Source of the DNA: Apostichopus japonicus
Taxonomy: Eukaryota; Echinodermata; Holothuroidea; Aspidochirotida; Stichopodidae
Direction: 5' to 3'
DNA: 64,000 bases
Assembly: GCF_037975245.1 (NCBI RefSeq)
Contig: NC_092572.1
Location: 26,704,989 to 26,768,988, forward strand
In this document: piece after piece, positions 13,013-24,690 of the stretch
Layout of the letters: each line of letters starts with the position of its first letter
How positions within the stretch are numbered: the first letter of the stretch is position 1
Notes under the pieces: generated by a model
Told to the model about the DNA's origin: nothing
Database searches by the model: none
The model's input: only the letters and a program-made list of their open reading frames with translations
Translations under genes and position numbers: made by a program

Positions 13013-14356
13013 TCTTACAGAGATATAAATCACAAATACCCTTTCCATCACACTTTAGTATTTATCTTTTCATGAGCAGTAGACAATCCATTTGTGCAGA
13101 GCTATTTAAATTAAATCAAACCACATCGAAGCTAAATAAGGAAAAACTATACAAATTGGGGATCAATTTGAAAAGGAAAACTACAAGTCTGTCCAGCAGC
13201 ATAAAGTTGGACACCATGTATGGACACAATTTTGCCAAAATTCATGCCCCCCCCCCAAAAAAAAACGAAAAAATATTGCTCCTTATTGCAGGATTTGCAA
13301 ATCACTCATCATGATCAAATTGAAGCCAACTCTCATTGTGGAAGCCATTGCTACAGTTTCCGATGCTTTGTTGGGAAATTGAAAGAACGAACCCATAGAA
13401 AACAAAAGAAAATTACGGATCTTTAGCCTAGCATAATACATGATAATTATTTCAATATATAGTTTGACCATAAGCTTTTAATAGTCAACCATGTTGCAAA
13501 CCTAGCCTGTGGTTAGTTTAATGTTTGTACTTGTAAGCAACTTTTTTTTTACCAAGAAGAAGGTTTTGTTGATGTGTACACATGTACTAAATATGTTTCA
13601 CCCTGTAGTAATGTGTACCATCTAATCCACATGTAGGTACACAAGTTACTGTATAAACTCCATGCATGTACCAAACACCATAAGCCCCCCCCCCCCCCCC
13701 AAGAAAAAGTCCTTAATCACAAAATTGACATATCGACATAATATAGACATAATTATAAAGGTGTAGGCCTATAGCCTATATATACATATATTACAGTATA
13801 ATACAGAACAGTACAACAATATTCATTTTTGTGTACAATAATTGTATATATATGTATATCTAGGACTATTAACTGCAGCATCCTTTGCTGTACATTTACC
13901 GCTGGTATTGAAACGTAGCAGTCAGTTATGGTGAGGGTAGTAGTACCAAGCATCCTGTTTGGCTTCCTGTACGGATACAGATGTCCAAATCTAGATAAGC
14001 TAATCATTTGACCTGTTGGTGACATGGGTGTAACACAATCACCCATTTGGATTGCCAGGAAGTCCTTTAACGGGCTAGGCCTAAGCCATATTCTTTTTTA
14101 AATATATCTTTTTGCTACTTTTTTTTTTTTTTTCTTGGAAGAAGGGGGGGGGGTGGGGAAGGAGCAGGATGATCCTAATGTATAATTATGAAAACTTGAA
14201 TAATGGTGAATGTTTAAACTGGTTAGGTTTTAGTAATACTTTAGTATGTTGGTATTTTAATATTCAAAGCAGATAAAAAAAGGCAAGGTTTTTCAAATTT
14301 AAAATACACAGATAGCAAACACTGTGTGTATAACTTTGTGTAGAGCTTTAGTTTTG

Positions 14357-14472
14357 TGCCAAAGTAAATTGGCCTGACGTTTCGATCCTAGCAGGATCTT
14401 CTTCAAAGGCTAAATGACAAGTAACAGTAACAGAAAGGGACAAAAACATGTACAGAAAACAGACAGGTTAAT
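14357..14472 (-). mobile_element. Interspersed retroelement copy B (5'-truncated, 116 bp)
   Basis: On the minus strand this matches the 3' end of the element at 2074-2467, including the GATCC/GGATC hairpin and GAAACGTCAGG. It is bracketed by a 14-bp direct repeat with one mismatch (gagctttagttttg at 14343-14356, gagcttcagttttg at 14473-14486). A constant 3' end and a variable 5' cut point fit target-primed reverse transcription. In this copy the first core base reads T instead of C (TTGAAGA). Confidence 0.7.
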
Positions 14473-16305
14473 GAGCTTCAGTTTTGGTATTGATGAATTT
14501 TGAATGGATCATTTAATACTGTATTACTGAGAGAATCTAATTGGTTCTGTGCACAAAAACTGCTTTATATATAGATACAGTTTTGGTGGCATTTCTGTTA
14601 AATGCAGTAACCTGTCCATATTGCACAATAGTATGCGATACATACTGGATAAATTATTCACTGTGAAAGGGTATACTATAGGCTTATATACACAGCTGCA
14701 GAAGTCATTGTGTACGTGGTTTCCAGTTTTTCCCAGAAAGATTAGAATCTATGACATGAATACAGTATATGATTATAAATAGAGTTTAAAAAGTATATAT
14801 ATTTAAGAAAAAGAAAAAAAAAACAAAAGAACTTTTAACATGTAGGGCTGAACCAAAGTAATATTATCACTGACCTTAAATTTTCAACTTCTCGGGGAAA
14901 CCTTAATCTAGCAGATTATACAGGAATTAAAATTGGTACAAGGCCATGGTCACTGATATGTCGGTGGTATTTGGGTAATTTAATATATTTGTTCTTGGAC
15001 TATTGAACTAAAACTAAAAAAAAAAGGGTCAGTATTAAAGTTTGAACCAAAGCTGTATAATGAAAATTCTGTCAGTAAATTTTTGGGAAGGTGGAGAGGA
15101 TGGAGGGTAAGGGGGGGGGTGGGGGGAGGTGGATGGGAAGGGTAAGGAAGGCCTCATTCCTTGTTTTACGAAATTCTCTGTACATTGATACTGGATGGTC
15201 TTACAGAAAACAAGTACATATATAATATACTTTGCACAAACTTTGAATTTTAGGGACAATGTACAGCTAGTACAGGTTTTAAAGTATATGTATGTTATTG
15301 TATCTATGTATGCTATTATTGTATGTATGCTATGTTTGCTGTCGTGTGTATGCTATATGTATGCTATTGAAAGCAGCAACCATTTATGTACTTGTCCAGC
15401 ACTATATTCAAGCTGCAATATTGTGACACTTTGCTAACTTTGTCATTTTGAAGCATACATACATAAAGCATTTTTGAAGCATTTTGAAGCATACCTAAAA
15501 GTGAAGATGAAAATTAATGCCACTCAGAAGAGCTAGGAATCATGGGTAATAGCCCAGACATGACTTGGCATTCATTGTTTACCTTTACCCCCCATTTTAA
15601 ATTCCTCCACCCCCGCACCCCCATTTCATCGCTTGTTACAGTTGATACAGTAAACGCTTGACAGTGGTTAAATTAGCTCCATTTATAATGAAGCAATATT
15701 CATATATGTAGTATGCATGATCACCCAAGTGTGACTTACATTAGGGAGAGACGCATCAGTTCCTTCAAACTGATGGTAATTGTGTATTTAGCATAAATGG
15801 TGGCGCCACACACGATAGTCTACCATCGCAGCGGACGTCCGAACCAAAAGGCCGGCTAGAGCAAGGAGGGGACAGAAAAGTTCAGTGCCATCTCTCGGCA
15901 GTGTGGTAAGCTGGTTGTGATCTGTTATCGTCAACCGGCTTCCTGCAACGCCAAGAGAGGGCGCCAGTCATTCATCAGTCGCCGCGCACGGATGTTGCGT
16001 CCGTCGTATGAGGAACGACTTCTTTCGTGGCTCCATGCAGTATACAATAGTTTAGACTTCAAAAATGGTGGTTCTTCATCAAAGAAAAAAAACATTTGGA
16101 GGAAAGGCGGGGGGGGGTGGTGTTAAAAATGTGTTGCCTAAAGGAGGCAAGGAGTGTCATGTATGCTCTTGTGACAATCACTGCTGTAAACATTATTCTG
16201 GGGGCCATGGTCCCCCTCCCCCTCCATAAGCTCCTCACGGATCCCCAGTGTCTTGCGTTTTCATACAGCGTATTACTGTAGTCTTTTTTTCCTTCTCTTG
16301 TACAG

Positions 16306-16423
16306 ATCGGCGTACATCTCCTACGGTGGGCTCCTGATGCGGTTACAGGGGGATGCCAACAACCTCCATGGGGTGGAGCAGGATATGCACGTCTACCTAC
16401 TGATCAAGAAACTCGCATTCTAA
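16306..16423 (+). CDS. POLR2H: POLR2H (RPB8) terminal coding exon
   Basis: Encodes the C-terminal part of the same subunit. After the tacag acceptor, the first base completes leucine with the ct left from the exon ending at 419. The frame then reads [19 protein letters not shown], followed by [19 protein letters not shown] and taa at 16421. [18 protein letters not shown] and the final KKLAF are hallmark RPB8 sequences, and the C-terminus stops exactly where the family usually ends, so this is the last exon. Nothing suggests a pseudogene. Confidence 0.98.
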
Positions 16424-17835
16424 GAAACTACGATCGGGATATATTTACTTAATTGAACCCTGCGGAGGATGTCATCAAGTCAACCTTCCATCGGACGGAC
16501 AACGTTTCTTTCTTCGCGGGATGACCGTACACCTCATATCTGCAGCCAGAGTATAATAATTAAGCCTCGAAGATAACCATCCGTAGCTAAATTGAAGAAA
16601 TATGGTTCATTAAAAGCAATTCAGCTATCAAAGTTTGCTCTGTAAGGCATAAACCATACCCTATGTCATGAATATTTTAACATAGGTGTTTTTGGAGGGG
16701 AAAATAGAATTTTTGTTTATGCTTTGATGAGATTTGGGATGAAAGTAGTTTAAATATCAAATTCATATCTGGAATTACTTATTCATTCATGTTTAATACA
16801 GAAATCAAGGTACTAAGATATATGATAACATTACATGATCTGAATTAGTCTCCTTGTTCAGTAACTCATATTTTATCTCCGATTTTTTTTATGATTTATG
16901 AATTTCAAATTTTGTCGGTGGTCTTGACAGTGATGATCCTATTGCTTAGCAACAGTAGACTGTCAAAATTGTCATGTTGCTATGCAGTTTACATACTCAA
17001 CAATAAAATCACCATTGAATATTTACAAGAGTAACAGATTGTCAAGTCTTGGTCACATGACACAACATAAGCCAATCAGAAACAAGCCTGCTAATGCCAG
17101 ACAGATTTTGATTGGGCCTGTAGAATCATGAATATTTATTAAGGTAAGGTAAGACTTAAAATTTGGCGAGAAGATGAAATGCTTTAAAATAACTTTTCAC
17201 TAGAATTTGATATGTTTGCCTTGAATGGTGATATCTTGTGATGGAAACTTGTTAATGGAAAGCCAATCTGGCTTTATCATATGAAAAATCAGATAAAAAA
17301 GTCTTAAATTTGGATTAAACAAGTCAAAAAACAGTTTGGAGATGATATTTGTAAAATGTTCGCGAAAGGTCATATGCATGCATTTCTCGCAGCTAAGGCA
17401 TACTGCAACGAAAGGGTTAATTTTTAAACTTTAAATCGATATATTTGAAGTGAAATGGTGTCCCACACAATTGTGAAAGAATTGCCAGAAACAGCTGGAA
17501 GATGAATTGTCTTAATCGAAGCAATTGCCATTTTTAGTTGATTTGATTAATTTCTGGATGCTATAGTCGCAGCTAATTTTTTCAATCCAAAAACCCCAAA
17601 TAACATAGTAGCTTCTTTAACAGTATTGATGTAATATTAAAAAAAATGCATGGAAGTGGGACTGCTATCCCTCCTCCCCCACCACCCTTCCCCCTCCCCC
17701 CCATTTGTGCCACCACCATTCAGAAATTGAGTTAGCTTTAAGACAGTTTCTAAGCTTTTGAGTACAAACATGTATATAGATTATTACTGTCATCTTTCTT
17801 GTAAATAATCTTCAATAAACCAACGAAAAATGTGA
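16424..17835 (+). other. Probable 3' UTR of POLR2H
   Basis: AT-rich non-coding DNA following the POLR2H stop. A first possible AATAAA is at 17002-17007 and a better one at 17814-17819. The extent is inferred from the poly(A) signal, not from transcript data. Confidence 0.55.
17814..17819 (+). terminator. Candidate poly(A) signal of POLR2H
   Basis: AATAAA followed about 25 bases later by a GT/T-rich stretch (gagtttgtgttttttgggg), the usual downstream element. It lies 1.4 kb after the stop codon. Confidence 0.55.
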
Positions 17836-19204
17836 TTTGCAGAGTTTGTGTTTTTTGGGGTTTTCAATACCTATTATGCCTTCCTTTTAAAGCAGCTTAT
17901 TGAGTCCATCTTGATAAATTTTTCGACAGCATTTAGAGACTAAAATCCATTAATTATGTGGGTCAATAGTTTGACTGCTTAAGTTATATACCATCAAGAA
18001 AAAGGCCAAAACAATTTGACAACCTTTTTAATTGACTTTGCTGGTGATTAAGACTATAACTGCATGAACAGTGTCTGGACAATGAAATGTTGTGGATCGA
18101 AAGAAATTTGTGAAAAAAAAAAACTTGTCGAAAAAATTTCCATTTGTGGAAAAGTCCAGGATTGGCTGTTTAAGTGTTATCAATAGCACTCTTTTATATT
18201 TGGAGTAATTTAAACACACTTGGTTTTAGGAAAACGCGTCAATTTTAACCAAACTCAAAAAGCTGTTTTATTGGTGTGTTTTTATTTTTCTGTGTGAAAT
18301 ATCAAAGAACAAGGAAATGAAACAAACTTAACTGAAATTGTTATTGTTTTTAACTATGACATACTCACCAGCACAACAATGAAAAAAATGAAAATTTGAT
18401 TTCTTTAATCTTGACCCAGCCCTGTTCTAATTAAACCATTTCCCCTCCCCTCCCCTTCCCCAATAATTCTCACAGCAATGATTTTCTTGTGGTCCTTATG
18501 TTGCCATAAGGCACAAATTCAATGCCACTGAAAATTTGTCTGACACCAATGTTACCCTCACCCCACCCCAACCAACCCCCTCCCCCTCCCCTTCCGCTCC
18601 CCCATCTCCACACTCCTCAATTCTGAGACCTATGTTTGGGTCCCTGGTTGTTCAATTGTTCACAATTATGTAAAAGAAGTCGAATCTAATCGAAACGCAA
18701 TCTACAGTGATAATTCACAGTCAGTCCATGGTTGAAAACTTTGAGAAAATTAAGTGAAACTTTAAGCATGAGAATGAAGAATGCTAGCATTCACGTCGTT
18801 CAGGAATAATGAACAGAATGGGGTATTATCCCGTATATGGGGGGGGGGGTGGAGGGATTATTACCTCGACATAATTGGTTCATCCAATTTCAGATTAATT
18901 GCAGACTATCTTCATGAATCTGAATTAACAAATCCCCAAAATCTGACTAAACATGTCAGTTTCAGATATCTGAAAACATTAATTTTATCTGCTATCCATA
19001 TCTTAATCTATAAAATGTTTTTCGGATTAAACTTTCACTTCACTCATCTGCAACTTTTCCAATTTTTTTAGATTAAATTAAAGTTGTTTTCATTTCTCAA
19101 GTAGGATTATAGGCTAATATATTGCCGTCGACTCCCTTGTGAGCCTCACTGTCGGCTCTCGGGCTGAGTTTTGCTCCATAAATATTTAGCCTCTGAATAA
19201 AACC
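17836..19204. other. Intergenic, nothing recognised
   Basis: AT-rich DNA with C-rich runs (18441-18462, 18580-18605) and a G run at 18840-18852. No exon with credible splice sites was found on either strand. Confidence 0.5.
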
Positions 19205-19625
19205 CTCACATTATGTCAGGCCCTAATGTGACTGTCAGAATGTCTGGCCCTGGTGTCAGTCTCAAATGTTTTGCTCAGTGACACGCCCAAATGTTCTGCC
19301 TAAATGCTGCGCTCATTAAAATATTCAGCGTTGGGCTTAAGCCCTTACTTACATAATGTCAGGTTCTAGTTTGGGGCTCAAAATGTCAGGCCCTGATGTT
19401 AGGCTCAAATGTTGGCTCCAAATGGTTTGCTCAGTGAGATTCCCAAATGTTTTGCCTAAACGCTGCGTTCATTAAAATATTTAGCATTTGGGCTTAAGCC
19501 ATTACTAACATTATGTCAGGCTCTAGTTTCAGGCTCAAAATGTCAGGCCCTGATGTTAGGCTCAAAAGTTGGCCCAAATGGTTTGCTCAGTGACAGGCCC
19601 AAATATTCTGTCGAAATGCTGCAAG
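19205..19625 (+). repeat. Degenerate tandem array of about 172-bp units
   Basis: About 2.5 copies. Each contains atgtcaggccctgatgt, a ggctcaaatgtt motif, tttgctcagtgaca, ctgcgctcattaaaatatt and gggcttaagcc. Internally the unit is itself built from a short motif like gtcaggccc-aatg, so it probably arose from a smaller repeat. Confidence 0.85.
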
Positions 19626-19972
19626 TGAATTTACCCTCTGGATTCTGTGCCTTTCATGGGCACATCTTTGGGTACAATTCAGCCCCAAATCGGGTTGTTA
19701 GGGCCAAATCACAACCCCTTCCCCGGAAATGTAAAAGTTATTTTAAAATAACGACTTTAATTTTTTTAAATCTTCCCCACAAACCCACAATCTTATTGCC
19801 CCTTCCCCTCACACCAACTGGCCCCTTTCCCCATGTGCATATACTAGCTACATGTAGAAATTTCATTATTATAATAATGAATAAAATTAAAAATTATTGA
19901 CATAAAAAGAAGGGGTTATCCTCTCTAAATGTCTCTCCTCAATCCCAGATCTGTGACCCCTGTTAGCCCACC

Positions 19973-20353
19973 CAGTGGCGGAGCGTCCATACAGTCAGGG
20001 GTGGTGGATGCCCCCCCTGACGGACTCAAATGGACTGCTGGCGCCCTTTTCAGCTTTTTACCACTTTTTACTTATTCGCGATTATTGACTTTTTATTGCG
20101 CTCTCATCTACCTATTGACATTTGTCATATTTTGTTGGTGTAATTTGGCGATGACACCTATTTATTCTTCGTTTATCTGCAAATTAGCCAGGCCCGGAAA
20201 GGGTCATTTCCGGCGATCTAGGGAGTATCTTTACTCAAAAAATTCCTGTACGCTACGCGCCAACCTGTGGTGGCGCTCCGCTTAGATAGTGTCGAAAGTG
20301 CCCCTACAGACCATTCTCGCCCCTCCTGAACAATACCGCTAGCTCCGCCACTG
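19973..20353. mobile_element. Non-autonomous hAT element 1 (381 bp)
   Basis: Begins cagtggcggagcg and ends gctccgccactg, a 12-bp perfect terminal inverted repeat of the CAGtGGCg type seen in hAT elements. It is flanked by an exact 8-bp target duplication, agcccacc, at 19965-19972 and 20354-20361. No transposase is encoded. The interior is closely similar to the element at 30396-30758, so both belong to one family. Confidence 0.93.
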
Positions 20354-20462
20354 AGCCCACCCCCCAACCCACCAACAAATCCCAATGGATTTATCAAAGT
20401 AAAGGTTTGAGCTAAAATCCCATGGAAACATATATATAGAATAAATATAAACTAAAAGATAC

Positions 20463-20483
20463 ATACATACATACATACATAGA
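20463..20483. repeat. (ACAT)n microsatellite
   Basis: Five acat units. Confidence 0.9.
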
Positions 20484-20939
20484 ACAACAATCTCTGCATG
20501 CATTATTAGCTGTCACTTTGCTGAATTGAATTATGGAGTCATAACTGAACAAGAGTTGCTGCACACTTAATTAATAAATGAAAAAATAAAAAAATATCAG
20601 TATTCAAGCTCTTTTGATTTGTCAAACGATCTTAGATCAACTTGAGTGACAAATCTCATTAAGAGCTCTGAAGCAGTCTAATATTTTGCCTTGAGGGACT
20701 TGCTAAAATTATCGACATTGATTGTTAATTGTGATCATTTCTCAAAACTTTCTTGGCATATATTTGATGCCAACATGAATTTCAAGTTTATTTTTGAAAT
20801 ATATAGCTGAAATTCATTTACTATAAAAATTGAAACGAAGATTCTACCTTTGAAATTGTGGTCTTGTTTCCAGCAATAAACTTGAATCATAATCTTGTTT
20901 TACAATTGCCTCAGGGAGGATTAACACAGAGCTGTACCA

Positions 20940-21132
20940 GTGTCATTATTGTATCGGTGCTGCATCACTGCTATATTGGTAACATCATGGTGCTGTATCA
21001 ATGCAATATCTGTGCTGTGTCGGTGTTATAATGGTGCTATATCCGTGATATCACGGTGCTATATCAAAGCTATATCTGTGCTGTGTCGGTGCTATAACAG
21101 TGCTACATCAGTGATGTATCAGCGGTGCTGTT
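20940..21132 (+). repeat. Degenerate minisatellite, about 10-20 bp unit
   Basis: Repeated variants of ggtgctatatc and tctgtgctgtgtcggtgcta. Open frames in it are repeat artefacts. Confidence 0.8.
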
Positions 21133-21288
21133 TGTATAAAATAACTACCGTAAGGATACCCTGAACTGAACAATGATGTCCAAACACGACACACCAAAGC
21201 AGGTACTGGCTAGTTCATGTTACACATAATTAACATATATGCAAATGTATGCATTATCCATACATTTAACCTCAACACTACTGGTTTA

Positions 21289-21336
21289 CATTTGCCTCCG
21301 AATGGATATATATATATATACATCCGGAGGCAAATA
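21289..21336. repeat. Hairpin-forming inverted repeat around a TA tract
   Basis: catttgcctccg on the left pairs with cggaggcaaat on the right, enclosing aatgga-(ta)n-catc. It is followed directly by a second TA tract (21335-21354). Confidence 0.85.
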
Positions 21337-21968
21337 TATATATATATATATATGTGTGTGTAACTAATACTATAGGGAGCGTACTCATGAAGTCTGTCGA
21401 TTACCTGAGAGCAGAAATATTATTGGGAAACAACCCCGAAATGGAAGAATTTAATCAAAACTTAACATCTAAGTTGATTTAAAAAATCAAAAGATGGGAA
21501 TTTATTTCACCTGAATGGGGGAAGTATGTCAAAATATAAAGACCCCCCTCCCTACCATTGTTTCACATCTCTGATCTCTGCTCTTATTAAAAAAATAACA
21601 ATGACACAAATAAAAATAAAAGAAATCGGAAGCCAAAATGTTAGGACAGAGGATCAGTTTATCATGCCCAAGTGTATGAATATAATGTATATTTCATCAT
21701 TATGAATCTGCTTGAACATTCGACTAATATATATCCATGCAAGGAGGATTTCTAGCTAAGATAAAATTATTACTGTGATATCTAACTAATTAAGAATGAT
21801 CGAGCTAGTCTTTGCCAATTCGATAGCTTCAATCATGGGCATCATTATTAAGAAGTTATAGTCCCGTCGTTAATTTTTTCGTCGCTGCAAGTCTCTGCCT
21901 GTTACTAATTGAAAGGACACGTTGAAATAGTGCAGCCGATGATCCTCCCGCGTAGCAGCGAGGCAGTA

Positions 21969-22008
21969 CCACTGATCTGTACACTAACGTTAGTGTACAG
22001 ATCAGTGG
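21969..22008. repeat. Perfect 40-bp palindrome
   Basis: The left arm ccactgatctgtacactaac is exactly the reverse complement of the right arm, with no spacer. Just outside, cagtacc and cggtacc are also nearly complementary after a mismatch. Confidence 0.95.
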
Positions 22009-22359
22009 GCGGTACCAAGGAAATGTAACACATGAAATGCACGGCAGGGTTAACCCTGATTAATCTGTAGAGCCAAAATGCCACACAAAGATGTGTTTAA
22101 CTGAAAACATATTAAATAAACCCGACCTTTTAACATACAAGCTTGCCAGTGTGACATACTTGGCAGTTTTGTTATTCCAAACACATCATGAAATCATCTG
22201 TTTTTTTTTTCCTGTTCTTTTTTTTTCTTTTCTATTTCTTTGGAGTATCGTTTTTGGGCATCAGCCATGACAAAAGCAATCATGAGAACGACCGTGCCAA
22301 ATTTCTTTCCCGCCCATTTTTAATGCCTAGCATAAGGAAACGCGGCTATATCACGCCGC

Positions 22360-22401
22360 ACACTATATATACACATATATATATGTATGTATATATAGTG
22401 T
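22360..22401. repeat. Inverted repeat, AT-rich
   Basis: acactatatatac at 22360-22372 pairs with gtatatatagtgt at 22389-22401, with an imperfectly paired TA-rich centre. It resembles the hairpin at 21289. Confidence 0.8.
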
Positions 22402-23140
22402 CGTAATGGCTAAACCACTTAACGCCTGTTTAGAAACGGAAAAAGGAAGCAATTGTGTATCTACAATTCGTGCAAGAGATCGCTCGATGGCATCCTGTAC
22501 AGACAGATCATTTCATCTGTTAAAGCATCTTAAAATAGCAATCTTGTGTCCAAGTTGGAATATTCTTTTTCACCCCCTCACTCCCCCCCCCCACCCCAAC
22601 CATATTGTTCGTGCCTGTTACTGCATGTTCCTAGTACATTAAGCCAGAACTGTATACAGTAAATATCCTTTCTTATAGAATTTTAACAATTTATCACCCT
22701 CTTGGAAAAGGGGTTTATCTCTTTTCATATTGTTATGTCCAAATTTATCCAGCATCTGGTCAGACTAAGCTAGCAAACATTACAAGCTAAATTAACTTGT
22801 CAGTGACTTAAGTAATTTCCTCTAAAATAACCATAGCACTTGTTTGCTTTGAATTAATCCATCACGAATGTTTATTTGAGTTTTGTTGAAACCCTTCTTT
22901 TTTTTGGTCAACACAGCTATTAAATGCTCCAATCATAATTATAATTATATTCAAACACATTTTCTTAGAAAGTACAGCAACTTGAAGATTTTAGTCTGGT
23001 CGTTTATGCTTTCCTTTAAGTCAGTCCACTTCTTGTTGTATTGCTTCATCAAAGGACAATATTTATTCTAACCTTGAACCCAGTGAGTATTTTAATTGTT
23101 AGTTCTTGATTTTTTAAGCAGCTTTCAAGGCTCTGTACGT
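22402..23140. other. Intergenic, nothing recognised
   Basis: AT-rich DNA with a C-run at 22585-22600. No supported coding exon or RNA gene. Confidence 0.5.
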
Positions 23141-23174
23141 TCCTCAACCTGCATACAGAAACTGCATATGTAAA

Positions 23175-23800
23175 TCTTTTCACTTTGCATAGCAATTTGC
23201 TTACTTTTGCATAGCAATTGGCTCACTTTGCATAGCAATTTGATCACTTTGCATAGCAAGTTGATCACTTTAAATAGCAATATACTCACCAAATGCATAG
23301 CAATTGGCTCACTATGCATAGCAATAGGCTCACTTTGCATAGCAAGTTGATCACTTTACATAGCAATATACTCACCTTTGCATAGCAATTGGCTCACTTT
23401 TGCATAGCAATTTGATCACTTTGCATAGCAATTTGATCACTGTACCTAGCAATTTGTTCACTTTGCATAGCAATTTGTTCACTTTGCATAGCAATTTGCT
23501 CAATTTGCATAGCAATTGGCACTTTGCATAGCAATTTGCTTACCTTTGCATAGCAATTTGCTCAATTTGCATAACAATTGGCTCAATTTGCATAGCTATT
23601 TGCTACCTTTGCATAGCAATTTGATCACTGTACCTAGCAATTTGTTCACTTTGCATAGCAATTTGTTCACTTTGCATAGCAATTTGCTCAATTTGCATAG
23701 CAATTGGCACTTTGCATAGCAATTTGCTCATTAGATCTGCCTACAGTAGCAATCTGCCCCCTTTGCAGAGCATAATTTTTTCACTTTGCATAGCAATTTT
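23175..23800 (+). repeat. Minisatellite, 20-22 bp unit, about 28 copies
   Basis: The unit is close to tttgcatagcaatttgctcac, with variants gatcac, ggctcac and gttcac. The block at about 23424-23520 recurs nearly unchanged at about 23605-23715, so a larger segment was also duplicated. Units abut with no spacers, so this is not a CRISPR array. Confidence 0.93.
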
Positions 23801-24690
23801 ATTTTATGTGATATACCAGATCAATGATTCCCTTATTAAGCTATACTGCAACTCATAGCCAACATATAACATTCAAACTAAGTTTGCAATTCAGGTAAAA
23901 CTTCTAAACCATTCATTCACCAAATTAAGTTCTTTCTCATAAATAAATGAGATGGCAAAGAGATCAAAATGAATAATTACTTCAAACTTTTTGGTTATAA
24001 TAAATATGGGCATTAGGATGTTATGTTTTATATTTTAATAGAAAAATTATTACATTAAAAACTACATTAATATTACATTACAGCATTATTACATATTATA
24101 GTTACAGTATGCTAGCATTGCAATGTATTGTGAAACCATTTGCATTCAAAAATTCAATGTTTGCTTTTTAGTTTGCAAGGCTTTCATCTTCTTGTTTCTT
24201 TCTTTCATTTTTTTCTTAATTCTGTTTTTCTGTGGGGGACAGATTTTCTAAGGTTTTCCTTAATTTCTTTATGGTTCTGTTATTTCTAAAGTAAAGCAGA
24301 ACACAATAGCTAAAATAATCAACTTTTTCAGAAAAGCAATTGCTGTTTAAGTTCAGATATTTGTACTTCATATTACATTACCATATTTATTACATGTTAT
24401 ATTACATTATATATTAGTATTAACATACATTGTAAAGTCACTTGAATTCACAACTTTCAAAACTTTTTTATTATCCAAAATTCAATTTAATCAGTTAACT
24501 TGATGGCATTTGCTGGAGTATAATATTTGATGAACATACATACATATACACACACGCACGCACAAACGCATACATATATATCACTTTAAGTAACTATGGG
24601 GACCGAAACTTAAACAATGCACTGTTATTAGCACAAAGCTGGTTAAGCTGCTATTGAAAGTACAGACCGGGATCCAGTAATACCCCTGTA

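Larger units (their letters stand above)
420..16305 (+). other. 15.9-kb terminal intron of POLR2H
   Basis: Starts gtgagt at 420 and ends ttgtacag at 16305. It holds the 130-bp array (455-1130), two copies of the hammerhead-like interspersed element (2074-2467 and 14357-14472), short AATC, CTAT and TA microsatellites, and many C or T homopolymers (for example 2554-2568, 9874-9887, 13685-13700). Three stretches have clearly more CpG than the surroundings (about 6470-6880, 12050-12330 and 15790-16050). They could be regulatory or nested non-coding transcripts; I see no coding exon in them. The remaining DNA is AT-rich and featureless. Confidence 0.8.

Noticed and set aside
23175-23800. CRISPR-like array
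   Set aside because: Units are contiguous without spacers and the DNA is clearly eukaryotic; it is a minisatellite.
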